Source: an uncultured Blautia sp. (GTDB taxonomy: Bacteria; Bacillota; Clostridia; Lachnospirales; Lachnospiraceae). From it: a stretch of DNA of 6,996 nt. Position 1 is the stretch's first letter. Every line of letters begins with the position of its first letter. A program made the translations under genes and the position numbers. Of this stretch, positions 6,007-6,996 are shown one piece after another. The notes under the pieces were generated by a model. That model worked only from the letters and a program-made list of their open reading frames with translations, did not search any database and was not told where the DNA came from. Location of the stretch: NCBI GenBank assembly GCA_946629475.1, contig CAMOXX010000145.1, forward strand, positions 1-6,996. The letters are read 5' to 3'.

Positions 6007-6996
6007 TTACGCTATCGGTTCAAAGTCCGCCGCGCCGTGCTTGCAGAGCGGGCAGATGAAGTCCTCAGGAAGGGTGTCCCCCTCATAGATATATCCGCAG
6101 ATTTTGCAGACAAAGCCTTTCTTTCCGTCTGTTTCCGGTTTCGGCTTTACATTTTTCTGGTAGTAGGTGTATGTCATGGTCTCCTTGTCGGACATTACAC
6201 GCGCTTCGGGTACGGAGCAGATAAACATTCCGTGGGTTCCCATATCCGTGTAGGACTCCACTTCAAGGGACATCATCGCATTGATGTACCGGGAAAGGAT
6301 GACAAGCCCGTTGTCCGAGCGGATCAGTTCCTCGCCGGCAAACTTATCCGCGCTGCGGCCGCTCTGGAACCCGAACTGCTGGAACACGGAGAACGGAGCC
6401 TCAACAGAAAGGCAGTTGACGTTCATCTTTCCGGTCTGCTTGATGACATGGTGGGAATAATTCTGCTTGTTGATGCATACCATCACACGGTTCGGCGAAC
6501 TGGTGATCTGGGAAACCGTGTTCACGATCAGGCCGTTGTCCTTCTTACCGTCATTGCTCGTGACAACATAGAGTCCGTATCCGATATTGAACAGCGCGTT
6601 CATATCGTTCTTGTCAGCCTTATCCGGGGACTTGGCGATATAGTCACGGCAGAGCTCCTCTGCCATATCCTCCAGCTTGTCCTTTGTCTCCTTCTTAAGC
6701 GCAGACTTGATCGTCACGTTCGACTCGATGTATGTCAGGTTTTTGCTGTTCTCGAGCTCCTTCTTCATACACTTCATCGCCATGGGCGCCCAGCTGCCGT
6801 TCTCGATAAAGGCAACGGTTCTCTTCTGGAAGTTGCGCTCCGTCAGATGGTCGATGTACTCCCGCATGAACGGGTACATATCGGCATTGTAGGTCGTTGT
6901 GGCCAGGACAAGCTTGCTGTAGCGGAAGGCGTCGGATACAGCTTCCGCCATGTCAGAACGGGCAAGGTCGTACACGATTACCTTCGGCGCGCCTTT
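6007..6996 (-). CDS. Flavodiiron-type flavoprotein, C-terminal part: flavodoxin, flavin reductase and rubredoxin domains (5' end outside window)
   Basis: The reading frame runs through the right edge (first visible codons KGAPKVIV), so the N terminus is missing. The first in-frame start-like codon, GTG 6975, lies inside the flavodoxin fold and is not the real start. Numbering here is from that codon. Residues 1 to about 115 are the end of a flavodoxin domain typical of FprA/flavodiiron proteins: LATTTYNADMYPFM (24-37) and IENGSWAPMA (57-66), which contact FMN. Residues of about 125-275 match a flavin reductase-like FMN-binding domain (IGYGLYVVTS, 131-140; NTVSQITSSP, 152-161). The last 40 residues are a short rubredoxin with CKICGY (C290, C293) and CPLCKHG (C308, C311). 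The protein probably moves electrons from NAD(P)H through flavin and rubredoxin to reduce O2 or NO, if the unseen N terminus is the diiron metallo-beta-lactamase domain. Otherwise it is a stand-alone flavodoxin / flavin reductase. It is the most upstream visible member of the leftward operon. Confidence 0.88.
   Translation of the reverse strand, partial: KGAPKVIVYDLARSDMAEAVSDAFRYSKLVLATTTYNADMYPFMREYIDHLTERNFQKRTVAFIENGSWAPMAMKCMKKELENSKNLTYIESNVTIKSALKKETKDKLEDMAEELCRDYIAKSPDKADKNDMNALFNIGYGLYVVTSNDGKKDNGLIVNTVSQITSSPNRVMVCINKQNYSHHVIKQTGKMNVNCLSVEAPFSVFQQFGFQSGRSADKFAGEELIRSDNGLVILSRYINAMMSLEVESYTDMGTHGMFICSVPEARVMSDKETMTYTYYQKNVKPKPETDGKKGFVCKICGYIYEGDTLPEDFICPLCKHGAADFEPIA

Overview
The window looks like chromosomal DNA from an anaerobic Firmicute, most likely a Clostridia member of the Lachnospiraceae type. 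This is an inference. It rests on the B. subtilis YclM-like aspartate kinase with the clostridial-style VVPSAPGKR segment, the Rad3/DinG-like helicase carrying an N-terminal nuclease, a flavodoxin / flavin reductase / rubredoxin polypeptide of the kind found in anaerobes, and AG-rich ribosome binding sites. Base composition is moderate and even. I see no insertion sequence, phage gene, tRNA, rRNA or CRISPR array. The window is almost entirely coding.

Layout. (1) Positions 48-2468, minus strand: a large fusion protein with a RecB/Cas4-like PD-(D/E)XK nuclease domain followed by an iron-sulfur superfamily 2 helicase of the DinG/XPD type. A consensus-like promoter at its tail points left out of the window. 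(2) Positions 2469-2709: a divergent intergenic region with two sigma-A-type promoters whose TTGCAA -35 boxes form the ends of a 7-bp inverted repeat. (3) Positions 2710-4029, plus strand: a monofunctional, two-ACT-domain aspartate kinase with a short leader and no room for a riboswitch. (4) Positions 4028-4056: a strong symmetric intrinsic terminator that can serve both converging transcripts. (5) Positions 6996-4097, minus strand: three co-directional genes, read right to left. They are the C-terminal part of a flavodiiron-type protein (flavodoxin, flavin reductase and rubredoxin domains; its start lies beyond the right edge), a rhodanese-TtcA fusion, and TrmO.

How the genes fit together. 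The last two genes of the leftward operon touch at their stop and start codons. Both are predicted to modify the tRNA anticodon loop: TtcA thiolates C32, and TrmO N6-methylates t6A37. The TtcA-like enzyme carries its own rhodanese domain and a CxxC iron-sulfur motif. It lies directly behind an O2/redox-handling flavoprotein that ends in rubredoxin. A plausible but unproven reading is that the operon couples redox state or oxygen protection to iron-sulfur-dependent tRNA thiolation. The aspartate kinase and the helicase appear to be independent, divergently transcribed units.

Nothing here is a clear new defence or mobile system. The observations most worth a second look are the rhodanese-TtcA fusion and its operon, the nuclease-helicase fusion, and the mirrored divergent promoters.
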